A stretch of 5,115 nt of DNA from Planctomycetaceae bacterium. Its GTDB lineage: Bacteria; Planctomycetota; Planctomycetia; Pirellulales; Thermoguttaceae. The translations under genes were made by a program, and so were the position numbers. Where the stretch lies: NCBI GenBank assembly GCA_031267635.1, contig JAIRYX010000220.1, forward strand, positions 1 through 5,115. Reading direction: 5' to 3'. Below, in pieces: positions 1 to 4,762 of the stretch. Positions within the stretch are counted from its first letter, which is position 1. The number at the start of each line of letters is the position of its first letter. The notes beneath the pieces are model-generated. The model was not told where the DNA came from. It saw only the letters and a list, made by a program, of their open reading frames with translations, and ran no database searches.

Positions 1-147
1 CGGAGCAGTATCGAGCCGATCATCGGACATTTAAAAAGCGGTCATCGATTATGCCGCAACTTTTTGCGTGGCGTGACGGGCGATATCTTGAACGCGATTG
101 GCGCTGCGGCGGGATTCAATATGAGGAAGATTCTACGCAAGCTCTAG
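1..147 (+). CDS. IS5-type transposase, C-terminal end (5' part outside the window)
   Basis: The open frame enters from the left edge and stops at TAG 145-147, giving the last 48 residues of a transposase. It begins RSSIEPIIGHLK, which fits the R-(3)-E-(6)-K part of the DDE signature of IS4/IS5-type enzymes: R1, E5 (the third catalytic acidic residue, which helps bind the metal for strand cleavage and transfer) and K12. The following NFLRG, the alanine-rich AIGAAAGFN and the basic MRKILRKL tail are typical of IS5-group C-termini. The catalytic end is therefore intact; whether the whole enzyme is cannot be seen. I could not identify a terminal inverted repeat of the element downstream, so its right boundary is unknown. 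The family call rests on motif recognition only. Confidence 0.85.
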   Translation, partial: RSSIEPIIGHLKSGHRLCRNFLRGVTGDILNAIGAAAGFNMRKILRKL

Positions 148-368
148 CGACACTCTTCTTCTCCTTTACGTGACTTTCACGAATCCGAGAACGGATTCAG
201 AAAATAACGGACAACACTCTTGCCCGTTCCTTGTCCGACTGCGCAACTTTCATCCAAGAAACGGCGAACCGCCCCGGTTCCGAGCTGATTTTTTCGTATT
301 CGCCTTGCTATGCCGCTTGGCTTGCGAACAAAATGAACTTGTGGCTGAAGATCGCGACGATGAAATTT

Positions 369-389
369 TCCCTGAAACTTTTTCAGGGA
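369..389. repeat. Perfect 9-bp hairpin
   Basis: TCCCTGAAA (369-377) pairs perfectly with TTTCAGGGA (381-389) around a 3-nt loop CTT. No run of T follows on the plus strand. On the minus strand only a weak A/T-rich stretch follows, so it is not a convincing intrinsic terminator. It lies about 220 nt past the transposase stop and could be a structural end of that transcript. Confidence 0.5.
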
Positions 390-524
390 CGACTAGTTAA
401 AACAAACTTCTTGACGATACGCCGTGGGAACGGCTCGTTTCCCCCAACGCGACTCGCCGCCCTCCGCGAGCGGCGAATTTCGCCTTGCGAAATATTCCCA
501 AAACTCTCCCGAAAGATTATTTTG

Positions 525-545
525 AGTAATCATTGAATGATTACT
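525..545. repeat. 21-nt perfect palindrome
   Basis: AGTAATCATT (525-534) and AATGATTACT (536-545) are perfect reverse complements around a single central G. With almost no loop it suits a dimeric DNA-binding protein better than an RNA hairpin. No gene start lies close by, so its role is unknown. Confidence 0.55.
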
Positions 546-620
546 AGAAGCCGTAGCGGAAAAGCGCCTGCCGATTTTTCCCGGAATCTTCAGCGAAGAT
601 TTTTGTTCCGTTTGGTTCGC

Positions 621-717
621 GTTTGGGGGAGGGATTGGTTGAGGCGGTACTGTAAACGATTCCGCTGTCCAACTCAAATAAATCCGCGCGGCAACTGGGT
701 AACGACCGTCAATTTTA
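621..717 (+). repeat. Dispersed repeat family C, diverged copy 1
   Basis: This stretch aligns with 949-1039 over its whole length. Shared blocks include TTTGGGGG, GATTG.TTGA, TACTGT(A)AACGATTC, CCAAC.CAAATAAATCCGC and a final AATTTT. The copies differ by many substitutions and a few small gaps, so the duplication is old. The internal inverted repeat that is strong in the other copy is only partly kept here. No protein is supported. Confidence 0.7.
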
Positions 718-740
718 CCGGAACATATTACCATTGCCAC

Positions 741-797
741 CCTTATTGATCAAGTTTCCCTTAGTAGCCAACAAAGTTCCCGAACGCGCCCTTATGC
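741..797 (-). repeat. Dispersed repeat family B, inverted copy
   Basis: On the minus strand this reads ATAAGGGCGC, then a variable stretch, then CTTTGTTGGCTACTAAGG and GAAA. It matches the plus-strand copies at 850-907 and 2063-2118. With the copy at 850-907 it forms an inverted pair with perfect arms 755-769/884-898 (15 bp) and 786-795/855-864 (10 bp), so 741-907 could fold as one imperfect long hairpin. Confidence 0.75.
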
Positions 798-849
798 CTT
801 TATGTTTTAGGTCATGGATTGTTATCAAACCAAATGGAACGAAAGGTAT

Positions 850-907
850 AGGGAATAAGGGCGCACAGTTGGGGAGCGATTCGGGCTACTAAGGGAAATC
901 GATAAAT
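850..907 (+). repeat. Dispersed repeat family B, direct copy
   Basis: It reads AGGGAATAAGGGCGCA, then GGGGAGC and GGCTACTAAGGGAAA, ending GATAAAT. It aligns end to end with 2063-2118 and, inverted, with 741-797. Its right end runs straight into the family A fragment at 905-948, so the two elements are fused or nested. Confidence 0.75.
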
Positions 908-948
908 AAGGGCTTACGAATATTTGGGAGAGGTTTTTAGAAGTTCCC
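905..948 (+). repeat. Dispersed repeat family A, right half only
   Basis: This is the right half of the 89-bp element seen complete at 3851-3939 and 4634-4722. It runs from AATAAGGGCTTACGAATATT to the terminal GAGGTTTTTAGAAGTTCCC (930-948). The left terminal repeat and the internal hairpin are missing. It is directly followed by family C at 949, making a continuous B-A-C composite up to the rnc stop codon. Confidence 0.85.
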
Positions 949-1039
949 ATTTGGGGGGATTGATTGATACAATACTGTAACGATTCTGTTGCCCAACCCA
1001 AATAAATCCGCACTGGACAACGGAATCGTTACTAATTTT
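949..1039 (+). repeat. Dispersed repeat family C, copy 2, with strong internal inverted repeat
   Basis: It aligns with 621-717. Inside it, 977-994 (GTAACGATTCTGTTGCCC) and 1015-1032 (GGACAACGGAATCGTTAC) pair in 16 of 18 positions around a 20-nt loop. The copy ends at about 1039, the last base of the rnc stop codon read from the minus strand. The hairpin therefore begins only about 6 nt downstream of the rnc reading frame. Confidence 0.75.
977..1032 (-). terminator. Stem-loop just past the rnc stop codon
   Basis: In the rnc transcript an 18-nt stem with two mismatched or wobble positions and a 20-nt loop forms 6 nt after the TGA. No T-run follows on the minus strand (AGTATTG comes next), so this is not a textbook intrinsic terminator. 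It could protect the 3' end of the message or pause transcription. The stem is seen in the sequence; the function is inferred. Confidence 0.4.
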
Positions 1040-1746
1040 CAATCGCAATCGCAAGGAATTTGCTTGGGCTGCAATAATAAACTGAGTGCGTTCTCGGCGG
1101 CGTGTTGTTCGGCGTTTTTTTTCGTATTTCCCCACGCGGGCGGAAAGTAGTGTCCGTTAATTTTCACGGCAACTTTGAAACATTTGCAGTGATCAGGTCC
1201 TTGTTCGTCGAGAATAAAATATTCAGGAATCGCCCCAAATTCTTTCTGCGCCATATCTTGCAACATCGACTTGTAATTGTCATACGTGATGCTTTCGGAA
1301 AGTTTAGCGACTTCGGGAGAAAAATGTTGCAAGATAAAACGTCGGGCAATTTTTATTCCGCCGTCAAGATAAAGAGCGGCAATCACCGACTCGACGGCAT
1401 TAGCCAAAATCGACGGCGGCAACTTTTCTTGCAAAACACCGCGACCAACCAGCATCACTCCTTGCAATTTAAGATTTTGCGCAACCCGATAACACGTTTC
1501 ACGGCTGACAACCGCCGATTTGATTTTCGTTAAAACGCCTTCATTCCGATTGGGGTACTTTTTGAATAACAGTTCGCATATTACGTATCCTAAAACAGCA
1601 TCCCCCAAGAATTCCAGCCGCTCATAAGAGTCATCAGGAGTCGCCGCGCCGGACGGGTGCGTCAGCGCTTGCACAAGGAGTAATGGGTTGTCAAAATCGT
1701 AAGCGAGAATTTCTTCGCAAATCCTTACTGCTTCATCTTTATCCAT
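1039..1746 (-). CDS. rnc: Ribonuclease III
   Basis: This 235-residue endonuclease cuts double-stranded RNA in the cytoplasm, processing rRNA precursors and structured mRNAs as a homodimer. The N-terminal catalytic domain carries the signature ERLEFLGDAVL (42-52), supplying E42, E45 and D49. The second acidic pair lies in LANAVESVIAALYLDGG: E119 is present, but residue 116 is Asn where E. coli has Asp114. A linker near 150-155 leads to a double-stranded RNA-binding domain (about 156-226) with the helix GNTKKNAEQHAAENAL. The length is normal (E. coli 226). I start at ATG 1744-1746, with GAAGG about 11 nt upstream; an in-frame TTG at 1762-1764 lacks a ribosome binding site. The gene stands alone, divergent from aroDE, without the usual era or lepB neighbours. 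Confidence 0.97.
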   Translation of the reverse strand: MDKDEAVRICEEILAYDFDNPLLLVQALTHPSGAATPDDSYERLEFLGDAVLGYVICELLFKKYPNRNEGVLTKIKSAVVSRETCYRVAQNLKLQGVMLVGRGVLQEKLPPSILANAVESVIAALYLDGGIKIARRFILQHFSPEVAKLSESITYDNYKSMLQDMAQKEFGAIPEYFILDEQGPDHCKCFKVAVKINGHYFPPAWGNTKKNAEQHAAENALSLLLQPKQIPCDCD

Positions 1747-1791
1747 TTTGATTTTCGCCTTCAAGAATACAAATAAATATTAAAAATTTTA

Positions 1792-1819
1792 ATTTTATCG
1801 GTTTACACAAAGATTTCAA
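1792..1819 (-). promoter_or_regulatory. Predicted sigma-70-type promoter of rnc
   Basis: Read on the minus strand, TTGAAA (1819-1814, 5 of 6 matches to TTGACA) and TAAAAT (1797-1792, 5 of 6 to TATAAT) are separated by 16 nt. Transcription would start near 1785, giving a leader of about 40 nt before ATG 1746. A perfect 10-bp palindrome AACAATTGTT (1824-1833) lies 4 nt upstream of the -35 box and might be an operator. Confidence 0.55.
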
Positions 1820-2062
1820 GTCGAACAATTGTTATTATAAGTCATTTTATTACATCAAAAAACACTGTAAACTATTCAGTCGCTTCTGGATTTGCGATGT
1901 TGAGGCATAAATTATGTGATTTTAACTGAAAAAATTAGTAAAATTTCGCCTAAATTTTACTTAAAACCGATGAATAGTTACGATTTTTTTGATTATTGCG
2001 TATTTTGGGGACAGTATTTTGAAAACACAATAGAAAACCATGGCGTCAGCACTAAAACAATA

Positions 2063-2118
2063 AGGGAATTAAGGGTGCATATGGGGGCTTTGTTGGCTAT
2101 TAAGGGAATTTTATAAAT
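2063..2118 (+). repeat. Dispersed repeat family B, third copy
   Basis: It reads AGGGAATTAAGGGTGCA, GGGGGC, then TTTGTTGGCTATTAAGGG and AATTTTATAAAT. It aligns over its whole length with 850-907 and with the reverse complement of 741-797. The CTTTGTTGGCTA block is shared exactly with the inverted copy. It sits alone in the rnc-aroDE spacer, about 80 nt upstream of the aroDE -35 box. Confidence 0.75.
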
Positions 2119-2195
2119 CAATCCCTCCCCAAAATGTGAAATCAGCAGCAAACTTACATAAACAAATTTCATAATCTTTTATTTTCTTTTAAAAC

Positions 2196-2224
2196 TTGTA
2201 CCACATCTAGGATTCAAGTATAAT
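2196..2224 (+). promoter_or_regulatory. Predicted sigma-70-type promoter of aroDE
   Basis: A perfect -10 box TATAAT (2219-2224) lies 17 nt after TTGTAC (2196-2201; only TTG matches the -35 consensus). Transcription would start near 2231 and leave a leader of about 50 nt. The leader shows no riboswitch-like or leader-peptide structure that I can recognise. Confidence 0.6.
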
Positions 2225-2281
2225 TATTTCTGTTTTCGTTTTTTACTCCCTAATTTATTTCGTTCATCAAAAGGTATCGTC

Positions 2282-3778
2282 ATGTACTGTGTCAGTATTG
2301 CTTGCGGCAGTCATACACGGATGTTTGAAGAATATCAAGCGCTTGTTGCTGATGGCGTGTCGCTGGTTGAGTTGCGGCTTGATTTTTTGCGGCGTGACCC
2401 CGATTTAGCCCGCTTGCTCAAAGAAAAAAAGACGCAAGTGATTATCACCTGCCGAAAGCCCGAAGATGGCGGACTTTGGCGAGATTCCGAAGAAAAACGG
2501 CAAAAAGTATTGCGTCAGGCAATTCTCGACGGCGTGGATTATATTGATCTCGAAGAAAAAACCGCGAAAGCCATTCTGCGCCACGGAAAAACAAAACGGA
2601 TTATCAGCTACCACAATTTGTCGGAAACGCCGAAGAATTTACAGGAAATTTGGGACAATTTAGCACAATGCGATCCTGATATCGTGAAAATCGCCGTTTT
2701 TCCAAAAAAATTAGAAGACGTTTTTCGTGTTTTCGAGTTACTCAAAGCAAATAATCATAAAATTCCGACAATCGCGATTAGCATGGGCGATCTCGGTGTG
2801 ATGACGCGAATATTGGCTCCCAAATTCGGTTCGCCGTTCACTTATTCTACTTTTTCATCGAAGCGTGTAATTGCGCCAGGACTGATGCCGTATCAAACAT
2901 TGCGTGATGTGTATCGTTTCGACTGCATCAATGAAGATACGGAAGTGTTCGGTGTGATCGGCTACCCGATTGGTCATAGTCTCAGCCCGTTGATTCATAA
3001 TAAATCGTTTGTCGAAGCTGGAATGAACCGCGTGTATCTTCCGTTTCTCATTCCGCCGGAAGATTTGAATACGTTTATTGAACACGCTTCATCTATCGGC
3101 ATTCGCGGATTGAGCGTGACGATTCCGCATAAAGTCAATGTTCTCAAGAAATTGACGCATTCAGATCCGGCGGTTGAAGAAATCGGCGCGTGCAACACTA
3201 TTATCATCGACAACTATGATCTTTTCGGTTACAACACCGACTACGCAGCGGCGGTTTTGAGTATTGAAGCGGCGATGGGCGGTAAAGTCAATGGTGAAAG
3301 CCCCATCAAAGGCCATACCGCGCTCATTTTGGGAGCGGGCGGCGCGGGGAAAGCGTTGGCTTACGGCTTGCAGTCGCGCGGCGCGAAAGTGACTGTTACC
3401 GATATTGATTATGAGCGTGCGCTGGCTTTGGCGAAACAGCTGGATTGTACGGAAATTGAGTGGGAAATGCGGCACGGACTTCGATGTACGCTTCTTGCCA
3501 ACACGACGCCAGTTGGAATGCACCCAAATGTGGACGATACGCCTTTCGAAAAAGCGGCATTGCGCGAGGGCATGGTTGTTTTCGACGCAGTTTATAACCC
3601 GGAAAACACGCTTTTAATCAAAAACGCCAAATTTAGGAAATGTATCACCGTGTCGGGCATTGAGATGTTTGTCGGCCAGGCATGTCTACAATTTAAACTT
3701 TTCACCGGTTCGCCTGCGTCGGCGTCGCTGATGCGAAATGCTATACGAAACGCCATTTCTGCGGTGCATTATGAATAG
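2282..3778 (+). CDS. aroDE: Bifunctional 3-dehydroquinate dehydratase (type I) / shikimate dehydrogenase
   Basis: The protein catalyses two consecutive cytoplasmic steps toward chorismate: 3-dehydroquinate to 3-dehydroshikimate, then reduction to shikimate. Residues 1-212 are a type I dehydratase barrel: ELRLD (30-34), TCR (R58), H111 in SYHN, Schiff-base K136 in DIVKIA, and R176. Residues 222-498 are the dehydrogenase: GHSLSP (231-236) for shikimate binding, TIPHK with catalytic K284, N305, NTD with D320, GAGGAGKA (351-358) for the dinucleotide, NTTPVGM, and Q466. Both active sites look intact. Two oddities: loop positions equal to Salmonella Ser232 and Gln236 are I197 and L201, and the usual NADP clamp (N-R-T) reads D374-I-D376. 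Start: ATG 2282 with AAAAGG (2269-2274) 7 nt upstream. It is monocistronic; a repeat begins at its stop codon. Confidence 0.98.
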   Translation: MYCVSIACGSHTRMFEEYQALVADGVSLVELRLDFLRRDPDLARLLKEKKTQVIITCRKPEDGGLWRDSEEKRQKVLRQAILDGVDYIDLEEKTAKAILRHGKTKRIISYHNLSETPKNLQEIWDNLAQCDPDIVKIAVFPKKLEDVFRVFELLKANNHKIPTIAISMGDLGVMTRILAPKFGSPFTYSTFSSKRVIAPGLMPYQTLRDVYRFDCINEDTEVFGVIGYPIGHSLSPLIHNKSFVEAGMNRVYLPFLIPPEDLNTFIEHASSIGIRGLSVTIPHKVNVLKKLTHSDPAVEEIGACNTIIIDNYDLFGYNTDYAAAVLSIEAAMGGKVNGESPIKGHTALILGAGGAGKALAYGLQSRGAKVTVTDIDYERALALAKQLDCTEIEWEMRHGLRCTLLANTTPVGMHPNVDDTPFEKAALREGMVVFDAVYNPENTLLIKNAKFRKCITVSGIEMFVGQACLQFKLFTGSPASASLMRNAIRNAISAVHYE

Positions 3779-3812
3779 GGAACTTTCCAAAACCTCCCCA
3801 AATATTCGTAAG
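3778..3812 (-). repeat. Dispersed repeat family A, inverted partial copy at the aroDE stop
   Basis: GGGAACTTTCCAAAACCTCC and CCAAATATTCGTAAG match the right half of the family A element in reverse. The first G is the last base of the aroDE TAG stop. This copy pairs with 3904-3939 of the next element over about 35 bp with a few single-base differences. The aroDE message could thus end in a long hairpin spanning 3778-3939. Beyond 3812 the match fades, though 3824-3846 (TCATAAACTTATTTATTTTT) faintly resembles the element's interior. Confidence 0.8.
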
Positions 3813-3850
3813 GTGTCATGCGCTCATAAACTTATTTATTTTTTATTTTT

Positions 3851-3939
3851 AGGAAATTCTAAAAACCTCATTTTCAACAAATGTGACCGTTGAAAAATAA
3901 GAGCTTATGAATATTTGGGGGAGGTTTTTGGAAGTTCCC
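3851..3939 (+). repeat. Family A element, complete 89-bp copy (left of the cysteine-rich gene)
   Basis: The terminal inverted repeats are AGGAAATTCTAAAAACCTC (3851-3869) and GAGGTTTTTGGAAGTTCCC (3921-3939). Inside is a hairpin ATTTTCAAC...GTTGAAAAAT. It is the same length as the copy at 4634-4722 and differs at 7 of 89 positions by my count. No open frame fits inside. This is the build of a small non-autonomous mobile element (MITE-like) or a large REP-like palindrome. I cannot see a clear target-site duplication. Confidence 0.85.
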
Positions 3940-3995
3940 CATAATAATTAGGAGTTCAGCAACGAATAAATGGCAATTTCTTATTGTGAAATGTA

Positions 3996-4001
3996 TATAA
4001 T
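3996..4001 (+). promoter_or_regulatory. Possible -10 box for the cysteine-rich gene
   Basis: A perfect TATAAT lies at 3996-4001, with TG at 3992-3993 just outside extended -10 spacing. No good -35 box is present at 16-18 nt upstream. If used, transcription would start near 4008 with a leader of about 46 nt. The surroundings are very AT-rich, so chance occurrence is quite possible. Confidence 0.35.
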
Positions 4002-4053
4002 CAGAATCTTGGTGATTTAAAGGGAATTTTTATCATAAAAAAAGAGGATTTTT

Positions 4054-4618
4054 GTGAATATAAAATATTTTTCCATTTTATGTGTCATTGCAATTTTTAT
4101 TTATTATCTAGGTATGCATATTTTTGAGACAAGCATTCAAATAAATTATTTAATTCACATTAAAATACCCTTGAGTATTGTAGGATGAAGAATACTCAGG
4201 CAAATGTCATTGGGGGTGTATAAATACTAATTGTCAATTTGAAGAATCAATATGCGTCGATAATCCTTCATGTTCATCCACATCATACTTTTATCCTACT
4301 CCGATAGCAGCTAGTTGCCATAGTGATGTAGAAGGTACATGTAAAATTGAAACAAAGAATGTAAAGGGATCTGTATGTACATTTAATGGAAATACAAATC
4401 ATATTCTTTGTGAAGGAACGAAAAGACGTTGTGCGTTAGTAAAAGTGTATAGCGCAAGTGATAACATTCCAAATACTGTCCTTGACCCTGACAAAGAAAA
4501 TCAATCGGTGGATAGTATTAGAACACATCAGATTATTGTGGAAGTTACAGGTTCTACACATTGTTCCGATGATAACCACCATGATCCGTTAGATGATCCC
4601 CAAAATTTATGTTATTAG
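4054..4618 (+). pseudogene. Exported small cysteine-rich protein gene, interrupted by one frameshift
   Basis: I do not recognise a family. GTG 4054 has a strong ribosome binding site (AGAGGA 4043-4048, 5 nt before the start) and encodes a lysine at 4 followed by a hydrophobic stretch (about residues 6-20, FSILCVIAIFIYYLG), which looks like a signal peptide or membrane anchor. That frame ends at TGA 4186-4188 after 44 residues. The frame offset by one base is open for 144 codons from 4184 to TAG 4616-4618 and has no start of its own near its beginning. It encodes a hydrophilic segment with 12 cysteines, CHWGC spacing at its N-terminus and an acidic, His-containing C-terminus. Removing one G at 4183/4184 would fuse both parts into one protein of about 188 residues. 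The exact end-to-end meeting of the two frames supports a single gene. The break may be a real mutation, a sequencing error or, less likely, programmed frameshifting. Its base composition is much more AT-rich than aroDE. Confidence 0.6.
4172..4198 (+). repeat. Hairpin around the frameshift point
   Basis: TGAGTATT (4172-4179) pairs perfectly with AATACTCA (4191-4198), leaving an 11-nt loop GTAGGATGAAG. The TGA that ends the first frame and the point where the second frame opens both lie in that loop. Confidence 0.6.
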
Positions 4619-4633
4619 ATGTTTTAATACTTT

Positions 4634-4722
4634 GGGAACTTCTAAAAACCTCATTTTCAACAAATTTGACTGTTGAAAAATAAGGGCTTACGAATATTTG
4701 GGGGAGGTTTTTAGAAGTTCCC
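4634..4722 (+). repeat. Family A element, complete 89-bp copy (right of the cysteine-rich gene)
   Basis: This is the best-preserved copy. GGGAACTTCTAAAAACCTC (4634-4652) and GAGGTTTTTAGAAGTTCCC (4704-4722) are perfect 19-bp terminal inverted repeats. An internal ATTTTCAAC/GTTGAAAAAT hairpin (from 4653) and AATATTTGGGG before the right terminus complete it. It starts 15 nt after the stop of the cysteine-rich gene and has the same orientation as the copy at 3851-3939. The transcript could form a nested hairpin at the 3' end of that gene. Confidence 0.88.
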
Positions 4723-4762
4723 TATAGTGCTTTCATATTAGGAGATGTGCGCAAATAATCTA

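Larger units (their letters stand above)
148..620. other. Non-coding stretch after the transposase, with small palindromes
   Basis: I see no convincing gene here. Several frames stay open on both strands because the DNA is moderately GC-rich, but none has a ribosome binding site or recognisable protein. The stretch holds a GAATCC/GGATTC hairpin (181-198), a 9-bp stem with 3-nt loop (369-389) and a 10-bp palindrome (525-545). It may include the 3' untranslated end of the IS5-type element or decayed coding sequence, but I cannot show either. Confidence 0.5.
1765..2195. other. Divergent intergenic region between rnc and aroDE
   Basis: This AT-rich spacer carries the rnc promoter at its left end, a family B repeat at 2063-2118 and, just beyond it, the aroDE promoter. 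A GTG-started frame at 1916-2116 could encode 66 residues, but it has no ribosome binding site, no recognisable domain, and its last 17 or so residues come from the family B repeat. I treat it as non-coding. A short stretch at 2117-2137 (AATCAATCCCTCCCCAAAA) resembles the start of family C in reverse. Confidence 0.6.

Noticed and set aside
369..389. Rho-independent terminator of the IS5-type transposase
   Set aside because: The stem is good but no T-run follows on the plus strand and it lies more than 200 nt past the stop.
170..740. Overlapping open frames on both strands (70-115 codons) after the IS5-type transposase
   Set aside because: None has a ribosome binding site, a recognisable motif or a clear codon pattern, and they overlap each other on both strands. 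The longest minus-strand frame runs through a family C repeat.
825..1135. Minus-strand frames of 62 and 73 codons
   Set aside because: They lie mostly in repeat families B, A and C and overlap the end of rnc. The peptide similarity to the frame at 393-740 comes from the repeated DNA, not from shared coding.
1747..1764. TTG start giving rnc six extra residues
   Set aside because: Nothing resembling a ribosome binding site precedes TTG 1764, whereas ATG 1746 has GAAGG upstream and starts at the usual N-terminal position for the family.
1916..2116. GTG-started 66-codon frame in the rnc-aroDE spacer
   Set aside because: There is no ribosome binding site, no known domain, and its end is made of the family B repeat, which elsewhere is clearly non-coding.
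3970..4020. Small upstream frame MAISYCEM... before the cysteine-rich gene
   Set aside because: The only Shine-Dalgarno-like sequence (AGGAG at 3950-3954) is 15 nt away, the peptide is 16 residues long, and the predicted -10 box lies inside it.
4634..4722. Family A element as an integron attC recombination site
   Set aside because: Its length and palindromic form fit, and it flanks a single gene, but the required GTTRRRY / RYYYAAC core sites are not matched (the internal GTTGAAA and TTTCAAC fail at the outer base) and no integrase is visible.
3778..4722. CRISPR array
   Set aside because: The repeats are too long and too few, contain terminal inverted repeats and enclose a gene rather than uniform spacers.
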